A program made the translations under genes and the position numbers. Positions 43,484-52,067 of a stretch of DNA of 64,000 bases are shown in pieces; within the stretch, counting starts at the first letter, position 1; each line of letters opens with the position of its first letter. Below the pieces are notes generated by a model. The model saw nothing but the letters and a program-made list of their open reading frames with translations. It was not told the DNA's origin and did no database searches. The stretch comes from Kribbella sp. VKM Ac-2569. GTDB lineage: Bacteria; Actinomycetota; Actinomycetes; Propionibacteriales; Kribbellaceae. The stretch spans positions 2,046,001-2,110,000 of the forward strand of contig NZ_SGXJ01000001.1 of the NCBI RefSeq assembly GCF_004216905.1, read 5' to 3'.

Positions 43484-44110
43484 TCAGACGTTGGTGAAGC
43501 CGCCGCCGACCACCTGGGAGACGGTGCGGGCCAGGTCGGCCGGGGAGCGGTCGGTGGCGCCGGTGACGAGCATCCGGGCGCAGGCCTCGATCATCGAGGC
43601 CAGCAGCTCGGCCAGGACCGGGAGGTTCGCGTCCGGGTCGGTGACGCCGGGCAGGGACTTGACCAGGGTCAGGCGCAGGCTCTCGACCAGGAACGCGCGG
43701 GCCGCGAGGACCCGCTCGGCGACGACGGGCGCGGCGCCGTACTGCGCGCCGAAGACGATCCGCCACGACTGGGGCTGCTTGGACACGGCGGTGAGGAACG
43801 AGGTCACGCCCTCGAGGACGTGCTCCTCCGGGGTACCGACGTTCGGGTCCGCGGGAAGCGCGGCCATGATCGAGACCACCAGGTGCTGCTCCTCGCGGGC
43901 GAGCAGGGCCAGCAGCAGCTCGTCACGGTTCGCGAAGCAGTCGTAGACGACCGGTTTGGTGACCCCGGCCGCGTCCGCGACCGACTGCATCGTGGTCCCG
44001 GCGTACCCGTTCGCGGAGAAGACCTCGAGGGCCGCGTCCAGGATGAGCGGGCGGCGACGCTCCGGACCGAGGTGCGGCGCGCGCCGGCGTCTCCCACCGT
44101 CCCCAACCAC
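43484..44110 (-). CDS. TetR-family regulator
   Basis: The 208-residue TetR has RPLILDAALEVFSANGYAGT, AAGVTKPVVYDCFANRDELL and a helical ligand domain ending GGGFTNV. GTG 44110 is preceded by a TAGGTT -10 box 6 nt upstream and no ribosome-binding site, so it is probably leaderless. A perfect 17-bp palindrome lies directly upstream of that -10 box and is the likely operator. The divergent gene is an SCP2-type protein, probably the regulated partner. Confidence 0.88.
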   Translation of the reverse strand: MVGDGGRRRRAPHLGPERRRPLILDAALEVFSANGYAGTTMQSVADAAGVTKPVVYDCFANRDELLLALLAREEQHLVVSIMAALPADPNVGTPEEHVLEGVTSFLTAVSKQPQSWRIVFGAQYGAAPVVAERVLAARAFLVESLRLTLVKSLPGVTDPDANLPVLAELLASMIEACARMLVTGATDRSPADLARTVSQVVGGGFTNV

Positions 44111-44116
44111 TTGACA

Positions 44117-44122
44117 AACCTA
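44117..44122 (-). promoter_or_regulatory. -10 element TAGGTT of the tetR gene
   Basis: TAGGTT on the minus strand ends 6 nt before GTG 44110, fitting a leaderless mRNA. The palindromic operator begins 6 bp further upstream. Confidence 0.5.
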
Positions 44123-44128
44123 GCGCAT

Positions 44129-44145
44129 CGTAGGAAATTCCTACG
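44129..44145. promoter_or_regulatory. Palindromic TetR operator
   Basis: A perfect palindrome with arms CGTAGGAA and TTCCTACG around a central A. A further half-site GTAGGAAC follows at 44151-44158. It lies between the divergent TetR and SCP2-type genes, against the TetR promoter, so it should control both. Confidence 0.75.
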
Positions 44146-44175
44146 GTCTGGTAGGAACTGCCGCGGGGGTGGTCG

Positions 44176-44658
44176 ATGACCGATCGAGGCAGTGCCGGCT
44201 GGCTCGAGTCCGACGGCCTCACGGCCCTGGACGCGAGTGAGCTCGCCCGGCTGGTCGACCGGACGTCGGAGCGGGAGCTTCGGCATCGACTCATCGGGGG
44301 TGTGCGAGAGATCGCGTTGCGCGAGATCTTTCGCCGGATGCCGGAGTATCTCCGACCCGCCCGGGCCGCCGGGTTCGACGCTGTGATCAGCTGGCAGATC
44401 ACCGGCGCGGGCGGGGCCGGTCGTCGCGAATCGATCGACGAGTACTGGCTCCGCGTCCACGACGGCCGCTGCACGCTCGTGTCCCCGCGCCCCACTCCCG
44501 CGGACATCTCGATCCGCACCGACCCCACCACCCTGCTCCGCATCGTCACCGGCAACGAGGACCCCGTTCTGGCCGTCCTCAAACAACGCCTCTCGGTCCA
44601 CGGCGACCTGGCCCAAGCCGCCCGCCTCCCCAAACTCTTCAGCGCCGGCCCCCTGTAG
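44176..44658 (+). CDS. SCP-2 sterol-transfer-domain protein
   Basis: The 160-residue protein has an SCP2-like core: ALREIFRRMPEYLRPARAAG, VISWQITGAGGAGRRESIDE, YWLRVHDGRCTLV, PADISIRTDPTTLLRIVTGN and RLSVHGDLAQAARLPKLF. Such proteins bind lipids or other hydrophobic molecules. ATG 44176 has GGGGGTGG upstream. It is divergent from the TetR with the palindromic operator between them, so it is likely repressed until a lipid-like ligand appears. Confidence 0.86.
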   Translation: MTDRGSAGWLESDGLTALDASELARLVDRTSERELRHRLIGGVREIALREIFRRMPEYLRPARAAGFDAVISWQITGAGGAGRRESIDEYWLRVHDGRCTLVSPRPTPADISIRTDPTTLLRIVTGNEDPVLAVLKQRLSVHGDLAQAARLPKLFSAGPL

Positions 44659-44661
44659 ACC

Positions 44662-45192
44662 TCACCGGATAAGGCCGTCAGATCCCTTGTTCCGGGAGTG
44701 TGCAGCAGCGTCGTCGGCCTGGCGCGTCTGCCCGGTCGGGGCCTGGACCCGGCGGAGGGGCGGGACCGCTGGATCGGTCCCGAAGACGCGGTTCGGTTCC
44801 GCGCCCTGAGGATTCGGCGGGTGCACCTCGAATCCCCGGACTGCTGCCAGCGTGCGGTCCCCGAGCGTGCCGCCGTACACCTCGGCCTCCCTCTGCACGT
44901 CCGAGCCGTCCGCTCTCCAGCCGGCCACCAGGGCGGGCAGTTCGTCGAAGCCCTCGGTGAGCATGGTCGCGGTCGCGGCGGTGGCCGCCGGCCGGCTCTC
45001 GACGGGAATGGTTGACGTCAGCACCATCGTCTCGGCTGCGGCGGCCGTCGCGGCAGGCGGCGACTCCACCTGGCCGTCCGTGAGATCTGTCTGGATCCCG
45101 GCGTGATGTTCAACTCTGGACACGAGCCCCCGCGCCACGATCGCCCGGACCTCGTCCAGCGACGGTGCACGCTCGGTCGGCTGCGGTTCCAT
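44662..45192 (-). CDS. Hypothetical Ala-rich protein
   Basis: The 176-residue product matches no family I know. It starts [20 protein letters not shown], is Ala/Thr-rich in the middle (two [12 protein letters not shown] / [16 protein letters not shown] repeats) and Pro/Gln-rich at the end. Codon use is strongly coding-like. ATG 45192 follows a TAGGTT box by 6 nt with no ribosome-binding site. It is divergent from the acyl-CoA carboxylase operon across a 90-bp gap, so shared control is possible. Confidence 0.65.
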   Translation of the reverse strand: MEPQPTERAPSLDEVRAIVARGLVSRVEHHAGIQTDLTDGQVESPPAATAAAAETMVLTSTIPVESRPAATAATATMLTEGFDELPALVAGWRADGSDVQREAEVYGGTLGDRTLAAVRGFEVHPPNPQGAEPNRVFGTDPAVPPLRRVQAPTGQTRQADDAAAHSRNKGSDGLIR

Positions 45193-45198
45193 GGATCG

Positions 45199-45204
45199 AA
45201 CCTA
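45199..45204 (-). promoter_or_regulatory. -10 element TAGGTT
   Basis: TAGGTT on the minus strand ends 6 nt before ATG 45192 of the Ala-rich hypothetical gene; probable leaderless mRNA. Confidence 0.45.
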
Positions 45205-45282
45205 TCGCCGGACCGGTTCAGTCTGCGGCTTGCGAGCGACGTCACAGGCGGTACGGCGTACTGGCGCGTAGGCTGCGCGTTC

Positions 45283-46860
45283 ATGGGAGAGACCGTGAAC
45301 ATCCACACCACCGCCGGGAAGATCGCGGACCTCGAGCAGCGGCTCGACGACGCCGTCCACGCCGGATCGGAGCGTGCGGTGGAGAAGCAGCATGCACGCG
45401 GTAAGAAGACCGCGCGTGAGCGGATCACGCTGCTGCTGGACGAGGGCTCCTTCTCCGAGCTGGACGAGTTCGCGCGGCACCGCTCGACGAGCTTCGGGCT
45501 GGACGCGAACCGCCCGTACGGCGACGGCGTGGTGACCGGGTTCGGCACCATCGACGGCCGTCAGGTGTGCGTGTTCGCGCAGGACTTCACGGTCTTCGGC
45601 GGCAGCCTCGGCGAGGTGTTCGGCGAGAAGATCGTCAAGGTGATGGACCTGGCGATGAAGATCGGCTGCCCGCTGATCGGCATCAACGACTCCGGCGGCG
45701 CCCGGATCCAGGAAGGCGTGGTGAGCCTCGGCCTGTACGGCGAGATCTTCCGCCGCAACGTCCGCGCGTCCGGGGTGATCCCGCAGATCTCGCTGATCAT
45801 GGGCCCGTGCGCCGGCGGCGCGGTCTACTCGCCCGCGGTCACCGACTTCACCGTGATGGTCGACGAGTCGTCGTACATGTTCATCACCGGCCCGGACGTG
45901 ATCAAGACCGTCACCGGCGAGGACGTCACCCAGGAGGAGCTCGGCGGCGCCCGGACGCACAACACCAAGTCCGGCAACGCGCACTACCTCGGTTCCGACG
46001 AGGAGGACGCGATCGAGTGGGTGAAGGCCCTGGTCGGTCATCTCCCGCAGAACAACCTCGAGGACCCGCCGGTGTACGACGCCCCGGCGGACCTGGAGCC
46101 GACCGAGACCGACCTGGCGCTCGACACCCTGGTCCCGGACTCGCCGAACCAGCCGTACGACATGCACACCGCGATCGAGGCGGTCGTCGACGACGGTGAG
46201 TTCCTCGAGGTGCAGACGCTGTTCGCGCCGAACCTGATCGTCGGCTTCGGCCGGGTCGAGGGCCGCCCGGTCGGCGTGGTCGCGAACCAGCCGATGCAGT
46301 TCGCCGGCACCCTGGACATCGACGCGTCCGAGAAGGCGGCCCGGTTCGTCCGGACCTGCGACGCGTTCAACCTGCCGATCCTGACCTTCGTCGACGTCCC
46401 CGGCTTCCTGCCCGGCACCGACCAGGAGTGGAACGGCATCATCCGCCGCGGCGCCAAGCTGATCTACGCGTACGCCGAGGCGACCGTCCCGATGATCACC
46501 GTGATCACCCGGAAGGCGTACGGCGGCGCGTACGACGTGATGGGCTCGAAGCACCTCGGCGCCGACATGAACATCGCCTGGCCGACCGCGCAGATCGCGG
46601 TGATGGGCGCCCAGGGCGCGGTCAACATCCTGCACCGCCGCGAGCTCGCCGCGGCCGAGGACGTCGAGACCCGCCGCCAGGAGCTGATCACCGAGTACGA
46701 GGACCACCTGGCGAACCCGTACATCGCGGCCGAGCGCGGTTACATCGACGCCGTCATCAAGCCGAGCGAGACCCGCGCCGAGATCGTCCGCGCCCTCCGC
46801 CTGCTCCGCACCAAACGCGACACCCTGCCCCCGAAGAAGCATGGGAACATCCCACTGTGA
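45283..46860 (+). CDS. Acyl-CoA carboxylase beta (carboxyltransferase) subunit
   Basis: The 525-residue protein has both carboxyltransferase lobes: [46 protein letters not shown] and [17 protein letters not shown] in the first; [35 protein letters not shown] and [20 protein letters not shown] in the second. This is the PccB/AccD5 type that carboxylates acetyl- or propionyl-CoA. GTG 45295 with GGGAGAGA upstream is an alternative start. The epsilon-subunit gene follows with a GTGA overlap; the biotinylated alpha subunit is not in the window. Confidence 0.95.
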   Translation: MGETVNIHTTAGKIADLEQRLDDAVHAGSERAVEKQHARGKKTARERITLLLDEGSFSELDEFARHRSTSFGLDANRPYGDGVVTGFGTIDGRQVCVFAQDFTVFGGSLGEVFGEKIVKVMDLAMKIGCPLIGINDSGGARIQEGVVSLGLYGEIFRRNVRASGVIPQISLIMGPCAGGAVYSPAVTDFTVMVDESSYMFITGPDVIKTVTGEDVTQEELGGARTHNTKSGNAHYLGSDEEDAIEWVKALVGHLPQNNLEDPPVYDAPADLEPTETDLALDTLVPDSPNQPYDMHTAIEAVVDDGEFLEVQTLFAPNLIVGFGRVEGRPVGVVANQPMQFAGTLDIDASEKAARFVRTCDAFNLPILTFVDVPGFLPGTDQEWNGIIRRGAKLIYAYAEATVPMITVITRKAYGGAYDVMGSKHLGADMNIAWPTAQIAVMGAQGAVNILHRRELAAAEDVETRRQELITEYEDHLANPYIAAERGYIDAVIKPSETRAEIVRALRLLRTKRDTLPPKKHGNIPL

Positions 46861-47057
46861 CCACCATCAAGATTGCCAAAGGCAACCCAACACCCGAAGA
46901 GCTCGCCGCTCTGATCGCGGTGGTCGCCGCACGCGCCGCCGTACCGGCTCCGGCCGCCGACCCGGACCGAGCCAGCAACTGGGCCACCTACTGGCGCAAC
47001 GCCCGCACCCCGTTCCACCCTGGCCCCGGACAGTGGCGCGCCAGCGCTCATCCGTAA
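46857..47057 (+). CDS. accE: Acyl-CoA carboxylase epsilon subunit
   Basis: The 66-residue protein has the epsilon signature [20 protein letters not shown] followed by a variable Pro/Ala stretch and a C-terminal [20 protein letters not shown]. In actinobacteria the epsilon subunit bridges the alpha and beta subunits of acetyl/propionyl-CoA carboxylase. GTG 46857 overlaps the beta-subunit stop by 4 bp, so the two are made in step. Confidence 0.93.
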   Translation: MTTIKIAKGNPTPEELAALIAVVAARAAVPAPAADPDRASNWATYWRNARTPFHPGPGQWRASAHP

Positions 47058-47068
47058 ACACTGGTGGT

Positions 47069-47428
47069 ATGGCTAAGTACGCGGTCAACCCTGAGGCTCT
47101 CGACCACGCACGGAAGCTGATCGACGCGCGCCAGTACGTGCTGGACAGCGACTGGGGTGAGGTGCAGCCGCGGGCCGACGACCAGAACTCGTACCTGGAC
47201 AAGCACGGCTGGCAGGAGTACGGCGCCTGGCACCTTGGGCTCACCGACGGCGCCGCCGAGGAGACCAAGGCGCGCTACGGGTTCGTACTCGGCGATTTCC
47301 GCCGCATCCACCGCACCGCGCTGATCGCCTCGGTCTACCGGGCCTCCGAATGGCGGCACAAGGCCGTCGAACTGGCAGCGCACGACCTCTTGCAGTACCT
47401 CGACGACAAGACCGGACTCACCGCCTGA
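47069..47428 (+). CDS. Small conserved-looking hypothetical protein
   Basis: The 119-residue soluble product (MAKYAVNPEALDHARKLIDA onward) has no domain I can name. It is rich in aromatic and charged residues (SDWGEVQP, HGWQEYGAWHLGLTDGAAEE, RHKAVELAAHDLLQYLD) and is well formed, with high third-position GC. It begins 11 nt after the carboxylase epsilon gene and may be in the same transcript. Its stop faces the Maf fusion gene. Confidence 0.75.
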   Translation: MAKYAVNPEALDHARKLIDARQYVLDSDWGEVQPRADDQNSYLDKHGWQEYGAWHLGLTDGAAEETKARYGFVLGDFRRIHRTALIASVYRASEWRHKAVELAAHDLLQYLDDKTGLTA

Positions 47429-47441
47429 CCCGACTTGAGGG

Positions 47442-48632
47442 TCAGCTCCGTCGGAAACGCACCACCGGGTACGTCGGGGCATCCCCCGTGTTGCGGGTCG
47501 GGCCAACGAAGCTTGTGGCGCCGTCGAGGACCAGGCCGTGCCGGGCCGCGACCGCGACCAGGTGGGCGAGGGCGTCCTGGGAGCGGGTGTCGTTGGGGCC
47601 GCGGCCGTCGGCGTAGCGGCCGGCGTCGGACTTCTCGGTGGTGGTGACGAAGACGCCGTCGGTGCGCAGGACCCGTGCGACCTCGGCGATGACCGGCTCG
47701 CTGTCGTCGAGCAGGTGCAAGAGCCAGACGGCCACGACCGCGTCGCACCGGCGATCGGCCACCGGCAACCGCGTCGCATCCGCCGCCGCGACGTGCCCCG
47801 GTAGCCGGACCCGTGCACGCTCCAGCATCGCCACGGACAGGTCGACACCGTGCACCAGGTTGCCCAGAGCAACCAGCTCGGCGCCGACGATCCCGGTCCC
47901 GACCGCGAGCTCGAGAACTCGTCCGCCCTTGGGGAGCAGCGAGTCGACAGCGCGTGCGGCCGCTTCGGCGCGGGCCGGACCGCCGCGTGTCTCGTCGTAC
48001 GTCTCCGCGACGGATTCGTCGTACGTGAAGGGTTTCTGGGACCGCCACAGCTCGGGCCAGGTGATGTCGACCTCGATCAGCATCCGGCGCAGCAACGGCA
48101 GCGAGAGTCCGACGACGTTGTGATAGTCGCCCTCGATCGCCGTGACGAACGGGCCGCCGAGTCCGTCGACCGTGAACGAGCCGGCCACCACGAGCGGCTC
48201 GCCCGTCTCGACGTACGCGTCGATCTCCTCGTCGGTCAGGTCCGCGAACTGGACCTCCGTCGACGCCAACTCCCGGATCTCCTGCTTGGAGGATGTGTCG
48301 AACAGGCAATGGCCGGTGTGCAGTACGCCGCGACGCCCGCGCATCATCCGCCAGCGCTCGCGGGCGACCTCGGGAGTACCGGGCTTGCCGTACGCGACGC
48401 CGTCGAACTCCAGGACCGAGTCGCAGCCGAGGACGGTCGCGTGGTCGTCCAGGTTCGCGACCACGGCACGGGCCTTCAAGACGGCGAGCAGGCGCGCGAG
48501 CTCGCCGGGGTTCTCCGCGGTGACGTTGTCCTCGTCGACGCCGGAGACGATCACCTCCGGCTCGATCCCCGCGGCGCGCAGCGTCTTCAGTCGCGCCGGC
48601 GACGCCGACGCCAGGACGAAACGGGTGCTCAC
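47442..48632 (-). CDS. Maf nucleotide pyrophosphatase fused to a class I methyltransferase
   Basis: One uninterrupted 396-residue frame holds two enzymes. Residues 1 to about 190 are Maf: LASASPARLKTLRAAGI, SGVDEDNVT, VLGCDSVLEFDG, GKPGTPEVARERW, HTGHCLF, and GSFTVDGLGGPFV plus IEGDYHNVVGLSLPLLRRML. Residues about 205-396 are a methyltransferase: YDETRGGPARAEAAARAV, motif I VLELAVGTGIVGAEL, VHGVDLSVAMLERAR and WLLHLLDDSE. Maf removes pyrophosphate from modified nucleotides. GTG 48632 overlaps the DUF885 stop in GTGA. An internal ATG in LRRML could also give a free methyltransferase. Confidence 0.9.
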   Translation of the reverse strand: MSTRFVLASASPARLKTLRAAGIEPEVIVSGVDEDNVTAENPGELARLLAVLKARAVVANLDDHATVLGCDSVLEFDGVAYGKPGTPEVARERWRMMRGRRGVLHTGHCLFDTSSKQEIRELASTEVQFADLTDEEIDAYVETGEPLVVAGSFTVDGLGGPFVTAIEGDYHNVVGLSLPLLRRMLIEVDITWPELWRSQKPFTYDESVAETYDETRGGPARAEAAARAVDSLLPKGGRVLELAVGTGIVGAELVALGNLVHGVDLSVAMLERARVRLPGHVAAADATRLPVADRRCDAVVAVWLLHLLDDSEPVIAEVARVLRTDGVFVTTTEKSDAGRYADGRGPNDTRSQDALAHLVAVAARHGLVLDGATSFVGPTRNTGDAPTYPVVRFRRS

Positions 48633-50320
48633 AGCTTCGCCAGCGCCCGGCGCAGCGGGTCGAGGCCGATCGACCCGAGGTTCAGCGCGTCGGAGTGGAA
48701 GGCCCGCAGGTCGAACGCGGATCCCTTGCGCTGCTTGGCCTCTTCCCGCGCCTGCAGCCAGATCCGTTCGCCGACCTTGTACGCCGGCGCTTGGCCGGGC
48801 CATCCGAGATAGCGGTTCAGCTCGGCCTGCAGGAACTCGGTCTCCATCCGGCAGTGCGCCCGCAGGAACTCGAACCCGAGGTCGGCGTTCCACCGCTCCC
48901 CCGGCCGCCAGCCGAACGGGTTGTCCTTCGGCACCTCCAGCTCCAGGTGCATGCCGATGTCGACGATCACCCGCGCGGCGCGGAACCCTTGGGCGTCGAG
49001 CATGCCGAACCGCGCGCCCGCGTCCTCGAGGTAGCCGAGCTCCTCCATCAGGCGTTCGGCGTACAGCGCCCAGCCTTCGCCGTGGCCGGAGACCCAGCAG
49101 GCGATCCGCTGCCAGCGGTTCAGCAGGTCGGTGCGCAGCATCGTCTGGGCGACCTGGAGGTGATGTCCGGGCACGCCCTCGTGGTAGACCGTGGTGACCT
49201 CGCGCCAGGTGGCGAAGCCCTCCACGCCGCTCGGGACCGCCCACCACATCCGGCCGGCGCGCGTGGTCAGGTCCTCGCTCGGCGGGGTGTAGTAGATCGA
49301 GCCGTCCGAGGTCGGCGCGATCATGCACTCGAGCCTGCGGATCTCGGCCGGGATGTCGAAGTGCGTGCTGCCCAGCTCGGCCACGGCCGCGTCGGACATC
49401 TGCTGCATCCAGTCCCGGAACGCTTCCTTGCCGTGGATCTTGCGGGCCGGGTCGTTGTCCAGCAGCGCCGCGGTCGCCTCGATCCCGCGGTCGCCGCCGT
49501 TCAGCCCGGCCGCGATGTCCTGCATGGCCAACTCGATCCGGGCGAGCTCCGCCCAGCCCCAGGCGTACGTCTCCTCGAGGTCGATCGCGGCGCCGAGGAA
49601 GTTGCGGGAGGCCAGCTCGTACACCTCCCGCCCGCACGCGTCCCGCTCCGGCGCCCGCGGCGCGAGGTCGGCGGTCAGCCACGAGCCGAACTGGTCGAAC
49701 GCCTTCCGCGCCGAGGCGGCCGCGGCTTCGACGGTCGACTTGACCGCACTCTCGGGAGCTTGCGCGGCCAGTCCGGCGAAGAAGTCGTCGCCCTCGGCAC
49801 CGGTCCAGCTGGCGATCCGCCCGGCCAGCCCGGTCACCTGGCGCACCGCCGAGATCCGGCCCTGATCGGCCTGCTCGAGCAGCGTCTCGCGGTACCCGTC
49901 GAGCGCCGTACCGATCTGGTTCAGCCGGATGGCGACGATCTCCCAGTCCTGCTCGGTGTCGGTCGGCATCAGGTCGAACACCTGCCGCAACGCCGCGGGC
50001 ACCGAGGCGATCGCGTTCAGCTGGTGCTGCGGTACGCCGGCCTCGTGGCGCTCGACCTCCAGACCGAGCCGCTCCACGAAGGCGTCCTTGGCGACTTCCT
50101 CCCGCGGACTCGCCGGCTCGATCGCCCCGGCCTCGGCGAGCGACCTCTTGGTCTGCTCGATCCGCGCCTCGAAACCGGCCGGCGTGAAGTCCGGCAGCTC
50201 GTGGTCGTGGCCGGGGACGCCCAGCTCGGTCGCCAGGATCGGGTCGAGCACGATCTCCTGCTCGAGGTGCCGCTCGGCGAGCTGGTCGATCGGGCTGTTC
50301 GGGGTAGTGGCAGCAGTCAC
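48629..50320 (-). CDS. DUF885-family protein (putative metallopeptidase-like)
   Basis: The 563-residue protein matches DUF885: RRLECMIAPTSDGSIYY, TTVYHEGVPGHHLQVAQTML (an HExxxxH-like metal site), SGHGEGWALYAERLMEELGY and ARVIVDIGMHLE. The family is thought to be a zinc-dependent peptidase-like group, but biochemical support is scarce. There is no signal peptide. The start at 50320 lies 100 bp from the divergent metallopeptidase gene. Its stop overlaps the Maf-fusion start. Confidence 0.87.
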   Translation of the reverse strand: MTAATTPNSPIDQLAERHLEQEIVLDPILATELGVPGHDHELPDFTPAGFEARIEQTKRSLAEAGAIEPASPREEVAKDAFVERLGLEVERHEAGVPQHQLNAIASVPAALRQVFDLMPTDTEQDWEIVAIRLNQIGTALDGYRETLLEQADQGRISAVRQVTGLAGRIASWTGAEGDDFFAGLAAQAPESAVKSTVEAAAASARKAFDQFGSWLTADLAPRAPERDACGREVYELASRNFLGAAIDLEETYAWGWAELARIELAMQDIAAGLNGGDRGIEATAALLDNDPARKIHGKEAFRDWMQQMSDAAVAELGSTHFDIPAEIRRLECMIAPTSDGSIYYTPPSEDLTTRAGRMWWAVPSGVEGFATWREVTTVYHEGVPGHHLQVAQTMLRTDLLNRWQRIACWVSGHGEGWALYAERLMEELGYLEDAGARFGMLDAQGFRAARVIVDIGMHLELEVPKDNPFGWRPGERWNADLGFEFLRAHCRMETEFLQAELNRYLGWPGQAPAYKVGERIWLQAREEAKQRKGSAFDLRAFHSDALNLGSIGLDPLRRALAKL

Positions 50321-50420
50321 CTGATCGACCCTACCTGTCGAGGGTCGCCGGAGCTGACCTGTTTGTTGCCGATACTGTGGCGGTCGCTGAATGCCAGCAC
50401 GAGGGACGAGAGGAACGGCG

Positions 50421-51743
50421 TTGAGCCAGCCACCCTACGGGCCGCCCGGCCAGAACCCGCCGTACCAGCAGGGCCCGCCGCAGGGTCCAACACCGGGTCA
50501 GTACGGCGGTCCGCCGCAGGGTCCTCCGCCCGGTCAGTACGGCGGCCCACCGCAGCAGGGCCCGTACGGCGGTCCTCCCCAAGGCCCGCCTCCGGGTCAG
50601 TACGGTGGCCACGGTTCCGCGCAGTACGGCCAGTCGCCGCAGGGTCCCGGCTTCGGCTGGGGTCCGAGCTTCGGCCCGGGTGGTCCCGGCGGTCCTGGCG
50701 GTCCCGGCGGTCCCGGTATGGGCTGGCAGCCGCAGCAGCCGCGGAAGAAGTCGAAGGCGCCGCTGATCGCGATCCTGTCGATCGTCGTGGTGGCCGTCGT
50801 CGGCGGCGCGATCATCGGTCTGGTCCGGAAGGCCGCCACCGACGTGACCACCCCACCGGTGACGCCGAGCCGGTACACCCCCGAGCCGACCACCTCCCCG
50901 ACCGAGGAGCCGACGGAAGAGCCGACCGAGGAGCCCTCCGAGTCGCCGTCCGAAGAGCCGACCACCACGGAGCCCACCACCACCGAGACGTCGAGTACGC
51001 CGAACAAGCCGGCGGACACCACGGTCGTGGCCAAGAACGCGCTCTACAAGGTCGGCCAGATGGCCACGGTCAACTGCAGGGAGCCCAAGGACCGGCCGAC
51101 CAACGCCCGGGGCGCGGCCGCCTACTGGGCCGCGATCAAGCCCTGCCTGGACAAGTCGTGGGCGCCGCTGGTGGCGAAGGCCGGGTACAAGTTCACCGCG
51201 CCGCGGATGACGTACTGGTCCGGGAGCTCGATGTCGACGCCGTGCGGCGACGGTCCGGTCGCCGTACCGTTCTACTGCCCGAGCAACCACATGATGTACA
51301 TGAAGGTGGACGTCTTCGTGAAGGCGTACACCCAGTACCCGGGTGATCCGATCGGCCAGGCGTACGCGCGGATGTGGTACAGCCGCTCGATCGCCCACGA
51401 GTACGGCCACAGCGTGCAGTTCATGACCGGCATCCTGCAGTCCGCCAGCAACCTGCGGTACGAGCAGTCGGACTACGAGGGCCGGACGCGGATGACGCGT
51501 CGGATGGAGCTGCAGGCGAACTGCTTCGCAGGCGTCTTCCTGGCCGCGAACAAGCGCAGCTACCCGATCAACGGGAACCTGCTGTACGTCTGGAAGAAGT
51601 ACGTCGTCACCGCGGGCGACAAGCCCGAAGAGGGCGACCACGGCAGTGTGGCCAGTCAGGGGCGCTTCATGGGGAAGTCGTTCAACACGGCCAACCCGGC
51701 CAGTTGCAACACCTTCGCGGCGTCACCGGCCAACGTCAGCTGA
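50421..51743 (+). CDS. Membrane-anchored neutral zinc metallopeptidase
   Basis: The 440-residue protein has four parts. Residues 1-105 are Pro/Gly/Gln repeats (GPPQGPPPGQYGG units). A transmembrane helix follows at about 114-134. The T/E/P-rich linker (about 145-200) holds repeated TEEP units. The outer zinc-peptidase domain has HEYGHS with His326 and His330, and RRMELQANCFAGVFLAA with the third ligand region. TTG 50421 has AGAGG 7 nt upstream and is preferred over ATG 50391. Outer localisation is likely. The substrate is unknown. Confidence 0.85.
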   Translation: MSQPPYGPPGQNPPYQQGPPQGPTPGQYGGPPQGPPPGQYGGPPQQGPYGGPPQGPPPGQYGGHGSAQYGQSPQGPGFGWGPSFGPGGPGGPGGPGGPGMGWQPQQPRKKSKAPLIAILSIVVVAVVGGAIIGLVRKAATDVTTPPVTPSRYTPEPTTSPTEEPTEEPTEEPSESPSEEPTTTEPTTTETSSTPNKPADTTVVAKNALYKVGQMATVNCREPKDRPTNARGAAAYWAAIKPCLDKSWAPLVAKAGYKFTAPRMTYWSGSSMSTPCGDGPVAVPFYCPSNHMMYMKVDVFVKAYTQYPGDPIGQAYARMWYSRSIAHEYGHSVQFMTGILQSASNLRYEQSDYEGRTRMTRRMELQANCFAGVFLAANKRSYPINGNLLYVWKKYVVTAGDKPEEGDHGSVASQGRFMGKSFNTANPASCNTFAASPANVS

Positions 51744-52067
51744 CAGCTCTGGCGGCGCCACCTGCCGCCAGGAGTCGACGAGGATGTCCTGCAGTTCGTC
51801 GGCATCCTCCAGCGCCTCGAGGCGGGCTCGAACCCAGTTCGAGCCCGCCTCGTGTTTCGGCACCCAGAACTTCTCCGGCTCCGCGGCGATCAGCTCCTCG
51901 CGCTCCAGCCGCGGGCACCGCACCGCGAACGACGTCTGGTCGTCCGGCACGGTGACGAACATCCGCCCGGCCACATCGAACGTCGGGTGCCCCCACCGCT
52001 GCTTCTCCACCGTCTCCGGCAAGGACAGCGCAATCCGTCGTACGTCGTCAGCGTCCAGCACGCTCAC
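51723..52067 (-). CDS. MmcQ/YjbR-family protein
   Basis: The 114-residue protein fits YjbR: DADDVRRIALSLPETVEKQR, WGHPTFDVAGRMFVTV, SFAVRCPRLEREEL and WVRARLEALEDADELQDILV. The fold resembles DNA-binding CyaY/MmcQ proteins, but the role is unknown. Its GTG start at 52067 overlaps the MFS stop in GTGA, and its 3' end overlaps the metallopeptidase gene by 21 bp on the other strand. Confidence 0.87.
   Translation of the reverse strand: MSVLDADDVRRIALSLPETVEKQRWGHPTFDVAGRMFVTVPDDQTSFAVRCPRLEREELIAAEPEKFWVPKHEAGSNWVRARLEALEDADELQDILVDSWRQVAPPELSADVGR

Noticed and set aside
43365..43766. N-terminal extension of PEP carboxylase
   Set aside because: The extra 134 codons are Arg/Pro-rich and overlap the TetR gene; GTG 43364 gives the usual length.
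50430..50700. Short tandem repeats that could look like a CRISPR or satellite
   Set aside because: They encode the Pro/Gly-rich GPPQGPPPGQYGG repeats of the metallopeptidase; in frame and imperfect.
48695..51346. An 883-codon plus-strand open frame across DUF885 and the metallopeptidase
   Set aside because: It is antisense to DUF885 and out of frame with the metallopeptidase; composition is low-complexity.
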